64,000 bases of DNA from Nissolia schottii (GCA_003254905.1 QANU01095813.1:20064-84063), one strand, 5' to 3'. Positions 47,534 to 60,018 are shown, counted from the stretch's first letter. Numbers and translations: made by a program. Notes: a model not told the origin generated them from the letters alone.

Positions 47534-49793
47534 TCAAGTTGATTCATTATGAGCTTCGCATAGAAGACGATAGGTTGGCGCAGCAAGTAAGGGCTTGGCT
47601 CTTGGAAGTGAGAGGCCAAACTTCTCGCTCATGTCCAAGTCATCTGGATTCATGTTCCTTGGTAGTTCCCAAGTAAAGCAATGAGCTAATTGAGCCACAC
47701 TAAGCTTAACTATCGTTAGGCCTAGGTGCATTCCGGGGCATCCTCTGCGTCCATGACCAAATGGTATAAATTGGAATTTGTAACCTCGAAAGTCTAAATT
47801 GTTATTGATAAATCTCTCTGGATAAAACTCTTCAGCATTATTAGACCATGCCTTAGGATCTCTTCCAATTGCCCACAAATTTAGTAGGATTGTTGAATTT
47901 TTTCCTATGTGATAACCATTAATCATAGCATCCTCTGTTGACTTACGGGGCACTATTGCTCCAGCAGGATGTAATCTTAAGGTTTCCTTGATCACAATAT
48001 CCATGTATTTCAACTTTGCCAAATCAGTCTCTTCCACGAATTTATCCATTCCAACCACATTAGCTAGCTCATCTTGAAGGTTTTTCATCATTCTTGGATT
48101 CTTTAAGAGCTCCGAGAAAGCCCACAAAAAAACACTCGCAGAAGTTTCAAATGATCCTGCAATCATATCTAAGACTATTGCCTTAATGTTAGTTCGATCG
48201 ATGACATGGCTTTGTTCATAGCTGGGGTTGATGGGCTGGTGCATCAGTGAGAGTAGCGTGTCAATGAAATCCTTATGATCCTGGCCATGGTGTGCATCTG
48301 ATCCCTGCTCATGCTCCTTAATTATCTTCTCCAATACATGGTCAAGTGCTCTACTAATTTTCTTGAACTCTCGTGTTAATCCCTGGTAGTAAAAGTTAAA
48401 ACAGCTTAATAAAACATATTATGATTGAAAACACTAAAATGTAATGCATCTAACTCCCTGTCAAGAAATTGCTAAGGTACAGGGGGGTTACCTCATGTAT
48501 ACTACAAATTTTGCAACTACTTTCAAACAACAGAACAAACTAGAGATGGAACTAGATCGTTTTACTAGTCCAACAGATTAAGAAGTTTCAAGCTAAACCT
48601 GTTTGTTTGAGTAGAAATTAGAAAATTAGCAAATGGGAAGCTAGAAAATGGGCTGACCGGTGAAAATTGAGTATCATGAAATGGAATGATTTTAATGCTA
48701 TAGTAGTTTTAACCTAGCTAGACAGTTTTTTTTCCCATACACTGAATCAAAAGTACATATACAATACAATGAAAGAAATGAGTATGTGGTTAAAAAAATG
48801 TCAAACTACTAGGAAAAATGTTATTTGAATGTTAAATCGACACAGAGATTCATAGATAAAGAATTCATATGTATGAACGGAAAAAAAATATTCGTGCATA
48901 TAAATTTTTCGCTCATTTATAAATGAATCTTCACTACCAATTTGACATCCAAATATTTCCTAACTGTTTAATTAATTTATTGATGTTACAATAAAAGAAA
49001 TTTAGCCACAATTTTTTCATGAGATGGAATGACACCCGACAAAGTAAATTAACCACTTTTTTTTTTTTTAAGTAGGCCACGTAGCGTTATCGTCTATATA
49101 TACCTGAAGATCGAAAACTCCAAGGCAAGGCACATAATCTGCTATATTAAAAGCTCCACTGAGTCTCATCCCTTCTTGAAGCAGCCACTTCAAATCAAAC
49201 TCATCATCCCTGCTACAACCCAAAACCATCTTATACACAATATCCTCCATGAGATTATGCGCCACCTCGCTAAGGTCCGCCACCTCGCCCTTCGCCGCCG
49301 CTCTCCGGAGCGATCCCACCGCCGCCTTCATCTCCCTCTTCCTCAGAGGCTCGAACGACGAGACCTTTGACGCGGCCAGGAGATGCAACCTGCACACTCT
49401 CCTCACGCCGCGCCAGTACGGGCCGTACTCCGAGAACGCCAAACCCTTGGATCCGTATGAAAAGTGATCGGAGGCTTGGGTTTTGGGGCGGCTGGAGAAA
49501 ACGGCGTCGTTTTGCTTGAGGAAGTGCTCTGCGGCTTCGGGGGATGAGACCACGACGACTGGGACGCGCCCTAGCCGCAGAGACATGATAGGGCCGTACC
49601 TTCGGGCCATGGCTTGGAGGCTTCGGTGTGGGAGGTTCCCCAGCATGGGGAGGTTACCGACGACCGGGAAAGCCGGTGGCCCCGGTGGGTGTTGTCCACG
49701 TGGACCACGGTCATGTTTGGTTAGGAATAATAAGGAGGCGGAGAGAATGAAGATGAGGGTGAAAAGGAGGAATAGGGGGATTGCAGGGAACAT
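47534..49793 (-). CDS. Cytochrome P450, CYP736A-like, copy A
   Basis: Two exons on the minus strand, 49793-49104 (230 codons) and 48382-47534 (282 codons plus stop), with a 721-bp GT-AG phase-0 intron after FDLQ. The product is 512 residues. The start is the only in-frame ATG ahead of the signal anchor (PLFLLFTLIFILSASLLFL), which would hold the enzyme on the ER membrane. It has a PPGP hinge, the I-helix AGSFETS (about 305-311), ETLR of the K-helix (363-366), YPERF (417-421) and the heme loop FGHGRRGCPG with Cys about 445. The class-defining residues are all present. Family placement rests on the blocks AFNIADYVP...FDLQ and YGSKGLAFSEYGPYWR. CYP736A enzymes are plant-specific monooxygenases whose substrates are mostly unknown. 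Exon 1 has clearly more GC than exon 2. Confidence 0.9.
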
Positions 49794-50419
49794 GGTTGGG
49801 TGAGTGAAGATGTCAAGATGATGAGTTTGTAGGCTTGTAGATTCATGGCTCTGCGTTGACAAAATGAAACAAGTTGGACATAAAAAAGGTGGCTTGCGTG
49901 GAACCTGACCACCTCAACTTTTTCAATGAAAATTTTTTGTCTAGAAAAGAAATGTTCTTTACCTATCCATTTTGTGCACAATACAAAATGAGAAAAGTTA
50001 AATCTACTGGATTTTTTAATACTTTTGCAGTAGATGGCCTATCCGGAAGGTGGACATTCTAGATGTACTAAAAAATTATCATTCTTTTTCACAGTTTATT
50101 TATATCTTACGTTTAGTTTATTTAATGGTGAATAAAATAATGATGAATAGCAATGTTGTTAGATCAAAATTAATACAAATAATTTTAATATTTTTTAATT
50201 TAATTAAATGACAAGTAATATTTAACAAGTGTTAGAGAGAAAAAAAATGTTAAAATAAAAGTCATTCCTTAATTGTGACTACACTTCTACAAAGTTTCAT
50301 GTTGATAACTGACGACTTATTGAAGCAAATAGTAAATTTTAACTTACACAGTTTGTAAGTTTTATTTGTGTTTAACCATTTTTCGTACATTATTTTGTCA
50401 TCCTTGGACCTATTAATGC
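49794..50419. other. Promoter of P450 copy A and spacer after copy B
   Basis: About 620 bp separate the two P450 genes. Nothing repetitive or coding was recognised. It must hold the minus-strand promoter of copy A and the 3' end of copy B. Confidence 0.5.
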
Positions 50420-52959
50420 TTATATAGCATCATCACTAGCCAAACGATAAGTTGGAATGGCTTGCAATTGCTGAGCTCTTGGCATTGAAAGGCCAAATTT
50501 CTCTTGCATATTCAAGTCTGCAGGACTAACATTACACGGAAGTTCCCAATTAAAACAATGTACCAATTGAGCTAAAACAAGTTTAGCAGTAGTCAAACCT
50601 AGATGAATCCCGGGGCAACCTCTACGCCCGGATCCAAATGGTATAAATTCAAAGTCTTGTCCTCGAAAGTTTATTTTCTTGTTGATAAATCTCTCCGGAT
50701 AAAATGCTTCAGCATTATCCGACCACACATTAGGATCCCGTCCAATTGTCCAAGCATTTACTATGGTTCGTGATTTCTTCTCTATATAATAGCCATTGAT
50801 TGTAATGTCCTCCCTTGATTCCCGTGGTAGTAGTAAAGGTCCAACCGGATATAGTCTCAATGTCTCATTCACAACCATATCCAAATAACTCAATTTCTCA
50901 TTCTCCAAATCTCTCTCTTGTACCATTCTCCCTCTTCCTACCTCATTCTCTAACACATCTTGCAGGATTTTCATCACTCTTGGATGCCTCAAAAGTTCTG
51001 ATAAAGCCCACCCGACCACGATAGCAGACGTATCAATTGACCCCGTTATCATATCAAACACAGTAGCCTTGATGTTAGCTCGATCAATGACATGGCTTTG
51101 TTCACTATGGGGATCCAAGGGTTGGTGCATCATTGACAACAATATGTCTATAAAGTCTTCATGACGCCCTTTGTCTACATTAGCAGCTTGTTGATGTTCT
51201 TTAATTATCTTTTCTAGCATCTCATCAGATGCTTTACTAATTTTCTTGGAGTCTCGTGCAATTCCCTAATAAAAGAGTAAATAACTATAGTTAGTCTTAT
51301 GATTGATGGTGTTCGACATGGTCTAAACGCTCTTTGCTTTTTTTGGGGATCAAATCTTTCTCTAATTATTGGGAAAAAAGAATAATAATCATATGATCAA
51401 TGGTTTAATTATATCTTAAAAGTTAGTTCACCACAAGAGAAGTGTCAGGCTATTATAAAAGTTATTTTGGTTGTATTCATAAGTAATGTGAAAATTACCA
51501 ACACAAGCTGGTAAGCAAACTAGTTCTCTTTTTAAATTTTATGTTAGAATGAACAACCACAATGCCGTAGAATCTAGATAGTAGATACAGTATAAGGAAA
51601 AAAATAACATGAGAATCTATTCATTTCTCTCACATTTACAATTGCATATCTAAAGTGTGAAATTTGCAAGATTGAACATCTGCAACGGCAAATGAACCAA
51701 TATCGACCAAAATTATATTAAAATTGCAAATTTTTATTTTAGAAATTAATATAACAGCTTAATCCACAAAAATAGTTATACCACGTGAGGGGATAATGAC
51801 CCAAGCTTATCAACACGGTTTATATCTTGATTTGGATTCTCTTAAAATAATAAAGCAAGAAGATTTGCGCCCTTTAGGTTATTTAGTAAAACGCACGTAT
51901 ACGATGGATAATCAAAAATACTATTTAGATATAAAAAGTAGTAACTTAACAGTGAACTGAATAAAAAAATATAATAAAATAAAGAAACAAATATTATAAA
52001 AGAAATAAACAAATATTACCAAACATAAAAAATGAATAATATTAAATATATGCTACACAATCACACAAAAATATTTAGTGATAATATTTATTTTTTTATT
52101 TTGTAATAATATTAAATTCACACATGTTTGAGACACATAAAAAATGTTTAATGATAATATTTATTTCTCTATTTTAAAACGTTTATTTATTTGTTTGAAT
52201 GGTTATTGAGTGAATATTTTTTACATGTATAAATCACGTGACTGATGTATAAAATTTAATGATATATACCTGAAGATCGAATGCGGCTAACCAGGGCACA
52301 AAGTCTGCTAGATTAAAAGCACCGAGCAGTCTTAATTTATCTTGATCTAGCCTCTTGAAGTCAGATTGGTCATCCTTATTGCTGCCCAATACCATCTTAT
52401 ACACTATGTCCTCTATGAGGTTCTCCACAATCTCGCTAATGTTCACAACCTGACCCATAGATGCGGCTTTCTGCAGTGACCTCACCACCAAATCCAACTC
52501 CTGCTTCCTCAAAGGAGCAAAGAGCCCAACTCTTGACGCGCTAAGAAGATGCAAAGTGCACGTTTTTTTCATGGTGCGCCAGTATGGGCCGTACTCAGAA
52601 AACACCATGCCCTTGGACCCGTAGATGATATCAGTTGCTTGAATCTTGGGCCGGCTCGCAAAAACGACGTCGTGGGCCTTGAGGAATAGCTCGGCAGTTT
52701 CGGAGGAGGAGACCACAATGGCTGGGACTTGTCCTAGTTGCAAGGATATGATTGGGCCATACTTTTGGGCTAAGGATTGAAGGGTGCGGTGTGGAAGGGC
52801 ACCCAACATGTGGAGGTGGCCAATAACTGGCAACGCAAGTGGACCTGGTGGCCTTTTTCGATTAGCTTTCCTCTCTTTTTGATGCCAGATGAAACTGTAA
52901 AGAAGGTATAGGAATGTAAGAAGAAGGAAAGAGTGCAATGCTGTTGCTGCAGAAGACAT
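50420..52959 (-). CDS. Cytochrome P450, CYP736A-like, copy B
   Basis: Two exons, 52959-52270 (230 codons) and 51265-50420 (281 codons plus stop), product 511 residues. The phase-0 intron (1004 bp) is in exactly the same place as in copy A. The ATG at 52959 is the only in-frame Met before the anchor (LHSFLLLTFLYLLYSFIW). Earlier open codons back to 53115 contain none. Visible are RPPGP, YGPYWR, the I-helix TGSIDTS (304-310), ETLR (364-367), PERF (420-423) and the heme loop FGSGRRGCPG with Cys about 447. LLLPRESREDITINGYYI follows the K-helix. Copies A and B are clearly paralogous and arranged head to tail, so a local duplication made the pair. No breaks seen. The substrate is unknown. Confidence 0.9.
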
Positions 52960-53603
52960 AGTGTGTGTACTGTAGCGTGATGGTTGTTCTCTTGATAGCA
53001 GTTGCCATATATAATAGTTTGATGGAGGAGCTTGGACCAAACATTGGTGGTGTGGTGTGTTCGTACAGGTGTAGTGATATTTCTGGAGGCATAGACGTAG
53101 GCATGTGATAGGCACGTGTGTACGTATGTGGAGGCATAGGCATGTGATATTTCTGTCGGGTGCGATGCGTTGGTGTGGACTGGTGGGTGTTTTTGTCCCA
53201 GTTTGGAGGGGTCAACATATACTGAGTGTGCATGTGCTTGTTGCTTTCCTTCGGCATTTGTGTTGCCTTCTTCTGTTAAAGTGTTGGGGAATGTTATCCA
53301 TTTGCACACCACAAAAAAGGGAAAATTGTATTTGTACTCATGACACATGAGATTTTGTGTTGAATTGTACTCTATTTGTAATTGAATGAGATTTTATAAG
53401 GTGAAAATATTAGAATCTTATCTAACAGTGATTAGAGTATGAGTTAGCACTTTATAATTTCAAATAATATATTTTCTCACAAAAGTATTATGTAATTGTG
53501 ACATCAAAAATGTTTTTTATATAACTTAAAAACATCTAACGACACCTAATAAAACACTAAAATAAACATTACAAATAAGAGAAACGAATATTACCAAACA
53601 CAA
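52960..53603. other. Upstream region of P450 copy B
   Basis: Contains the leader and promoter of copy B (minus strand). Open frames in this stretch are CA-rich (for example HTHTRAYHMPTSMP-like translations) and come from simple repeats in the leader, not genes. Further upstream it is AT-rich. The text ATTACCAAACACAAAAATGAATAAT at 53590-53614 resembles 52015-52040 in the copy B intron. Confidence 0.5.
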
Positions 53604-53614
53604 AAATGAATAAT

Positions 53615-53972
53615 TTTTTTTTTAGGTTGCCTGCCCGGTATCCAAGGTGCCCGGGTTGACCCGGGTCGCGCACCTGGCTATGGCGGGTGAGTCTCCCAGC
53701 GGGGATAACTGCGTTCACAAGGTCTCGAACTCGGGACCATGCTTAAGCGATACCAAGCTGCTTACCACTTGGATCAACCCACGTTGGTAATTTTTTTTTG
53801 TGCCCGCCCAGTTTCAAGGCTTCGAATTGACTAATCTGGGTCGACTCGAGTCGCACACTTGACTGTGATGGGTGAGTCTCCCTACAGGGACAACTGCGTC
53901 CATAAGGTCTCGGACCTGAGACCTGCTTAAGCGAAATCAAGCCGCTTACCACTCAGACCAACCCTTGTTGGT
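53615..53972 (-). mobile_element. Dimer of two tRNA-derived SINEs
   Basis: Two related minus-strand units of about 175 and 183 bp. Each starts ACCAAC(G/A)..GGGTTG, carries an A-box-like TGGTAAGC and a B-box-like GTTCGAGACC (copy 1; GTCCGAGACC in copy 2), and ends in a poly-A stretch (T-run on the plus strand at 53613-53623 and 53791-53799). A single 11-bp target duplication AAATGAATAAT (53604-53614 and 53973-53983) flanks the pair and not each unit. The copies differ at many positions. SINEs depend on LINE proteins for movement. Confidence 0.75.
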
Positions 53973-53983
53973 AAATGAATAAT

Positions 53984-54694
53984 ATTAAAAATACGTTTCG
54001 GTACAAGTAAAAAATTTTGGTGCCAATATTTTTTAGTTATATAAATACTATAATTGATATAATATTACGTAAAGATGACACAATATAAAGAGAAATGTCA
54101 TTCGTAACTCGTTTGAGTGAAAACCCAACATCTCACTTTTACAAAAGTAAGGGGGTCATTGGAATCAAATAAGATGAGAAATGGTTTGGTTTACTAATCA
54201 ATTCTCATGTCAGGTATATTAAGAAAATAAAATTGATTTGATTTCTAAAATTTATAGGAATTCAATTTGCTTACACTACAAATCCGATCATTTTTGCAAT
54301 CATTTGTTTGGAATTGATTTAATTTTAATGTAAAAGATTATTTTGTCCTTATTCAACTAATTAAATTTGCAAACTCTATCATCTTCATCAAATCAAACTT
54401 ATTAAATCTTATTATTATAAAATACTATTTTATTCTTATTTTTTCCAAAAGATTTTTTTCCAAAAAAATATTTATTTCTAAAAATATTTATTTATAAAAA
54501 AATTAAAAAAATCTAATTTTTAATAAAAAAAAACTTTTTTCCAATTTTTTTTTGGAAAAAATCAGTTTTTCTCAAAAAAAATTTGAAAAAATTATTAACT
54601 TTTTTTTTCAATTCCTATTTTAATAAGGATAAAAATGTATTTGAACAACAATTTTAACAACATACATGAATAACGTACATAAAGACAACAAGAT
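53984..54694. other. AT-rich spacer
   Basis: Nothing coding. Long A and T runs at 54420-54615. Confidence 0.5.
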
Positions 54695-56711
54695 GTGAGT
54701 TGTTAAGGACCAGACCTAGGACTCATCCTGGTCCATAGATCATGGGGCGCGAATTTTCTCCCAGGTTAAGGTTCCACGCTCCAATCACACGGATAAATCC
54801 TCGGTTAGTGTGATGGCCCAAAAAAAAAAAACAAGGGGCACATCTTGCGTGAGATATAAGGAAAATGACTGAGGCGTTCCTGCGCGCCGCTATTGCCCCT
54901 AGTTCCGCATTTTTGGACTAGGAGAGGCCCCGGCCTAGCCCAACCCTTTAGCCACCCTTCTCCTATAAATAGAGCTCTTATCCCCCATTTCACCTCGCTC
55001 AGAGTTTGAAGCTCTTCTTCCCTATTAAAATGAGTTTCTGTTCAATTTTTTTCTCCCTGTTAGGTAGGTAGCCATTTCTTCTTTTAGGATGGCCCAGGGT
55101 AGAGGGCCCTGGCGCCGCCGCTGTGTTGGTGGTGGCCTGCGGTGGTCCACAAGACGCCGTGACGATGTCGGAACGCTATAGCAATGCTAGAATCTCTACC
55201 GCGAGGCCTATCAGTTAAAAGTTTTCTTTATGGGTTTTTGATGGTGGTTTTGGTTGGCTTTCCAAGTGCCAATGCCACGGGAGCCCCCAATGTCAGCGTT
55301 CCTCCATTCCGCGACATTCCAGGTGAGTAGCGGTCCTGGTGTGTTGATGGTCCCACTTCGATGATCCATCAATAGAGTCAGTTATGTCATAACATGCTAG
55401 TAGTTAATTAGTTATTCATATAGATGTTTAGTAGATGCCATGCTTAGGTCATATGTTATATATGCCATGTGTTTATACTTATGTTATTTATGCTATGTCA
55501 TGCTATGTTAGGACAGAGACCTAAACCCTTAAACACTATATCCCTTAGACTAGCTAGATTAGGATTATGTAATAAGACTTTAAATAAAGACTCCGGTTAA
55601 GGCATGGAGATGAACAAGGGGCTGGTTCTGGCTAAGGCAAGACTTGGTACTTAAGATATCCGTTGTGACGCACTTCTCTTATTGGGAATCCTGTCTCAAG
55701 TGTGGGACCTTAACCTTAAATCTGGACTAATAAACAAGACTAGCTAAGTAAGACATACTTGTCATAATCAGTAGCCTTAAGCCTTAACAACATGGGCAAT
55801 CAAAGACAACTCCCTAAAAGACTTTACAAATAGTAGGTCACAAGATAGATGACTTAGAGCAGTGTGAGGTCAATGGCCTCCTAACCCAGACTCAGTAGTA
55901 GATAGCTATGAGCGTCAGGCTCCTCAGATTATGACATGCGTGCCCTTCCAGATTTAGCAGATTAGGTGAGCACTAGGCTCCTCAAACCTAGGGTTTGCGT
56001 ACCCTCACAGATATCCTGGTTGCATGCGTACCGGAGCCACTCGGATTTATCCTGGTGAAGTGGGGTTGAGCTGCGGCTCCCTCGAATTGTGCTCCTCCGC
56101 CAGGGACGTGGACATACGTATAATTTTACTTTCCAATTATTAGCGCAATTTATCCAGTTACTCAGTACATTCAATTTTATTAGTTATTTCAGTTATTCAT
56201 TTCCATTTGACATCAATTATATATATGCTTTAATTGCTTACTTGTTCCTTCATCACACATGTATGTATTTATATGTCATTATATGTTGTAAGTGCTATTT
56301 GAGTGGTACCAAGGTACCCACCACTAAGTTGACAACTCACCCCTCTGTCAAAACATTTTTAGATTTGGCTGAGGATAATGAGACCAATCCCCTCGTCCAG
56401 TGAGCGAGGATTCCAGATATCAGTGGTAAGCTCCACTTCGCAGTGGGGACTACCAAGTAGTTCAGTCATGCTCCAGACACCTAGGGCAGGGTCCATAGTA
56501 GTTTTATGAATTTCATTTCAGACAATATTATTTTATAAACTCATTTGTATTTTAGTCCAGTTCTATGTAAACAGTTATTTAGTTCTTTATTAATAAATCA
56601 GTTAGTATTTATTTACCTTTTTTTGCATTTAATACATGTTTAGTATGCCACGTCAGTTCTTTCGTAGGGTAGTAGCCCTACGTGCGGTCACGTCCTAAGT
56701 TGGGGTGTGAC
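54695..56711 (+). mobile_element. LTR-like segment of a gypsy-type element
   Basis: Starts TGTTAAGGACC and ends GGGGTGTGACA, consistent with LTR termini beginning TG and ending CA. It has a TATA box (CCTATAAATAG near 54962) with a transcribed-looking leader after it, and is GC-richer than its flanks. No gag or pol. No matching target duplication was found, so it may be a solo LTR with eroded flanks. Equally, its orientation could be minus, as the complement of its right end (TGTCACACCCCAACTT) also resembles a gypsy LTR start. Confidence 0.45.
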
Positions 56712-57333
56712 AATCCAAGAGGAAAATTCTCCACACATAACGCTCCCCGAAACCCAGAGGAAAATTCGAATTCACAATCCCATCACTGAAATACCTTAGC
56801 TAGTTGGCTTATGCTTAAGTCATAAGCCTTCCAGTCTAGGTGGTGATCTTCTGGTGCTGTGAAAAATTATTGTTATAAGTTATCTTTCGAAACTAGGGTT
56901 TATAAAAATATGGGCTAATTTGGAATTTCTGTCGTAAGTACTGCTGCTAGAAAATAAAAAGCCATACGCGTAATACATCGCTTAATGGCATAGCAAGAGA
57001 TAAAGGAGGTGCGAATACATACATGTCGTATGGTAACTGTCGATAGAGTACACATAAGGGCCCAAAAGTCACACCTACACAACTATATGCTCATAATTCA
57101 AAAGTACAGTTTTCACTACGAAATTATATATACGCATACATTTCCTTACACACACAAGCTAGCATAATACATACACGTATATAAAACTAACCTACATACA
57201 CGAGGGACAACTACTCATTCTGTGTACCGTACAAGTTTACCTCTACTAGCACTATCAGGGTTCTGCTGCTGGCTACTCATCGGAATCACCCTCCGGCTCC
57301 GTTGGGTCCTCCTCCCCTGCAAGCTCGTCCTTA

Positions 57334-57738
57334 CTAAACAGGTCGATCACCGTCATGAAGCCTCGGGGGGCGAATCGCCGCGGCAAGACTGGGAGCACCC
57401 TCTTCCTTGCGGTAGTCCGGCGACCTCATTCTCGAATAGGCAGGGTGGATAGCCCTGGGTCTGCGCTTGGATCGGGCTTTGGGCTCAGACGGGGGAACCT
57501 CGGGCTCTCCATTGAGGTGGATCGGGTTATGACTGCTACCTCCTGGGCACTCATCCACCCATATAAGGCGCTTTGGGGAGGATCCGGGTCCTCTGAGTCT
57601 TCTCCTAGGTGAGGCCTCGGGCTCGTTAGGCAGGTTGGCAGGCGCCAATATACACGTCTCAATCAGGGTGTCCGTACGGAAATTGCGCTGGTTCGTACGG
57701 GTGAACAACCATATGTCTTTGGCAGGCAGGAAAGTCAT
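57334..57738 (-). other. 134-codon open frame inside the gypsy-derived segment
   Basis: An ATG-initiated frame on the minus strand, rich in Arg and Pro (EASPRRRLRGPGSSPKR, PPSEPKARSKRRPRA). It falls where the two relatives of this element stop aligning. No domain recognised. Possibly a decayed gag N-terminus or chance in GC-rich DNA. Confidence 0.2.
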
Positions 57739-58065
57739 GGCTGCGATCTGGAGTCATACACGAGTGGGGATAAGAACGACTTCGTTCTTAGTAGAAACTC
57801 TACGGGGTCTCTATAATTCATTTACTCGGGTAGAGTCCAGGCCACTCAGGAAACCTCTAAGTGTCATGCATACTATCCCCCTACTGATTATTGTGTTTAA
57901 CCTACGTCCTGAGCAACTTTATCTAATTTACTAGGTGATTGGTAAACTACTTTTGTTATTACTTAGGCTTCGTGCTCTTTAACTTTACGTTACTGCAAGA
58001 GACATAATAGTCGTCTCGGGACGTTCCCTTGACGATACATAATGCATGAACATCTATCGATGCAT

Positions 58066-58142
58066 ACATACATACATACATACATACATACATACATACA
58101 TACACACACATACATACATACATACATACATTCATTCATTCA
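58066..58142. repeat. (CATA)n microsatellite
   Basis: About 17 CATA units with few interruptions, then CATT units. It is the complement of the TATG run at 1475-1530 in the related element. Confidence 0.9.
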
Positions 58143-58900
58143 TGTAACTATATAGTGCATGAGGGAAATCTGGGAATCTCTTGCGCGCCCTGTGGCTGTG
58201 TCCTTCTTAATCCTTTCACCTTTGTAACCGTGGCCTAGGTTACAACCTCCTTCTATTCCCTATTGTGTCGACCCGGCAGCGCTCTAACCGGTGCGGTAGC
58301 TAACCACGTAAAGCTCATAGGAGGTAGCATCGAACACGATAAGTACAACCACTCCCCTAAAAGGAATGGCGAGGGATCAGCCCTTGGACTCGATTAGGCG
58401 TGGACACGTAGGTCGACCCTTGGACTCGACCACGCTTCTCTGTACTCTTCTCTTTATTGGGGTCCCCCTTTCTTTCTTTAGGACTTGTCCTGTTCTCTTT
58501 ACTTTCAGGCCTTGGCCTGTTCTCTTTATCTCGGGCCGTAGCCCGTTGCTATCGTAACCATGTCTCTCTACCTGCGTTGCTTATAACCAATTCAGCTTGC
58601 CGAACTGGTGAGGGGCGTGCCTGTAAGACGTGCCAAGAGAATAGGGATCTTCCTAATTATATAACTACATACTCTGACTGAGGCCGTCCGAATCCTTGGT
58701 GATCGGAGCCTTCATACACTGCTTTCTTCCCTAGAGTTAAATTATGTGCCTTTAACCTTACGTGAATACCTCTAGTTATCTACGGTTGTCCTAACTCATA
58801 CGACGACCGTTTCCTCATGATGTATGCTCTCATGGTTTAGGGCATGCATAGCTGTGACTGATGGATCCCATAGCATAGTTAAAACTCAAGTTTTTCAGTG

Positions 58901-59070
58901 AGCATTCGAATGATTAGGGTATGTGCATTCAAATGATTCTTTCATTCGATTAAACAGGGAATTCAATCGATTGAAATCCTTCTCAGGCTTTTATTCAATT
59001 AAAATCCTTATTCATTCAATTGAAATCCAAAATCTTTCATTCGATTCCCGAGGGAATTCAATCGAATGAA
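58901..59070. repeat. Palindrome cluster, second copy
   Basis: About eight motifs of the types CATTCGAATG, ATTCAATCGATTGAA and ATTCAATCGAATGAA within 170 bp. It is the inverted counterpart of 510-696. Several units have decayed to ATTCAATTGAA or ATTCAATTAAA. Confidence 0.75.
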
Positions 59071-59537
59071 GTAGTGTTAAAATAGCTCCCTAGAGCATTT
59101 TCCGCAGGGGCTTTTCACCGTAACTTTTCCTTATTTTCCAGTGATCCAATCTATACAGCTGTGATTCCTAAACGTCAAAATCATCAAAACCTATTCTCTA
59201 CTACTTACTTCCAATGATTTTCGCAAAGTATTTTTCCATTCAAATACACACATATACATATATACAGTCATAAAATAAACGACATAGGCAGTGGGCTTAG
59301 CGTTACCCACATCCGTTGACGATTCCAGTTCGGTAGCTTTGTTGCTGGTAATTTCCTGGTCGCGCTGGCGTGCTCTGGGAATTTTTTCGGGCTTTTCCAC
59401 CAAAACCGTGATGTACCCGGAAGGGATTGGTGTTTGTGAAAGTGATCGAAAGTGACGTAAAGTTTTTGAAGCCTCAGTGGCTATTTATAGCCTCTGCCTT
59501 TTTCCCTTTTTCTTTTTCTTTTATTTCCCTTTACTTT

Positions 59538-59549
59538 TATTACTATTAC

Positions 59550-59589
<40 letters not shown>

Positions 59590-59600
59590 ATAATAATATT
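59538..59600. repeat. (TTA)n microsatellite
   Basis: A run of TTA units followed directly by (ATA)n, which makes a short foldback. Confidence 0.9.
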
Positions 59601-60018
59601 AATTTACTTTTTAACCTTCTGCTGAAGGTAATCAAATGGCTCCTTGGCCGATTCCGCTCTCATTTGATTGCGTTTTGTCCAATATCTCACACACCGGTTG
59701 TCCTAAAAATATTCCGGGCATACCGTTGTGATCCATTGATTTTTCCCTTCGATCCCGGAGCTTCCACTCATGGATTTTTGACTTTCTTACCGTGTCAAGA
59801 AATTCCACTAGTGTTTTCCAGTATTCGAAACAATTCATGCTCAAGCCAAAACTCGCACCTATACTTCAAAAAATTTGCGGAATAGCGAGGCCTAATCCTA
59901 ACTGCCCTTCTTGGGAGTTTAAAGGCAAATTCTCACTTTCTCGGTCCCTCGAACGACTTTTTAACTGTCATTAACGGCATGTCTTGCGGGGTTTCCGTGC
60001 ATGGAGAATCGGGATGTT

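Larger units (their letters stand above)
56712..60018 (-). mobile_element. Gypsy-type LTR or non-coding element, relative of 61-1960
   Basis: On the minus strand the segment begins at 60018 with TGTAACATCCCGATTCTCC, a classic gypsy LTR start. The part 57750-59310 is the reverse-complement relative of the window's first 1.9 kb. It includes a CATA microsatellite, a TTA microsatellite and the palindrome cluster. It is not clear whether the whole 3.3 kb is one long LTR or an LTR plus leader. No pol is present. Confidence 0.55.

Noticed and set aside
52770..53348. Long minus-strand frames with His/Thr/Pro-rich products upstream of P450 copy B
   Set aside because: They overlap the first exon and leader in other frames and come from CA-rich simple sequence.
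53615..53972. A tRNA gene
   Set aside because: Only box-like promoter motifs are present, with a non-tRNA body and poly-A tails, so a SINE is the better reading.
59427..59885. 152-codon frame with a run of tyrosines
   Set aside because: The tyrosine and asparagine runs are translated TTA/ATA microsatellite within an LTR-like region.
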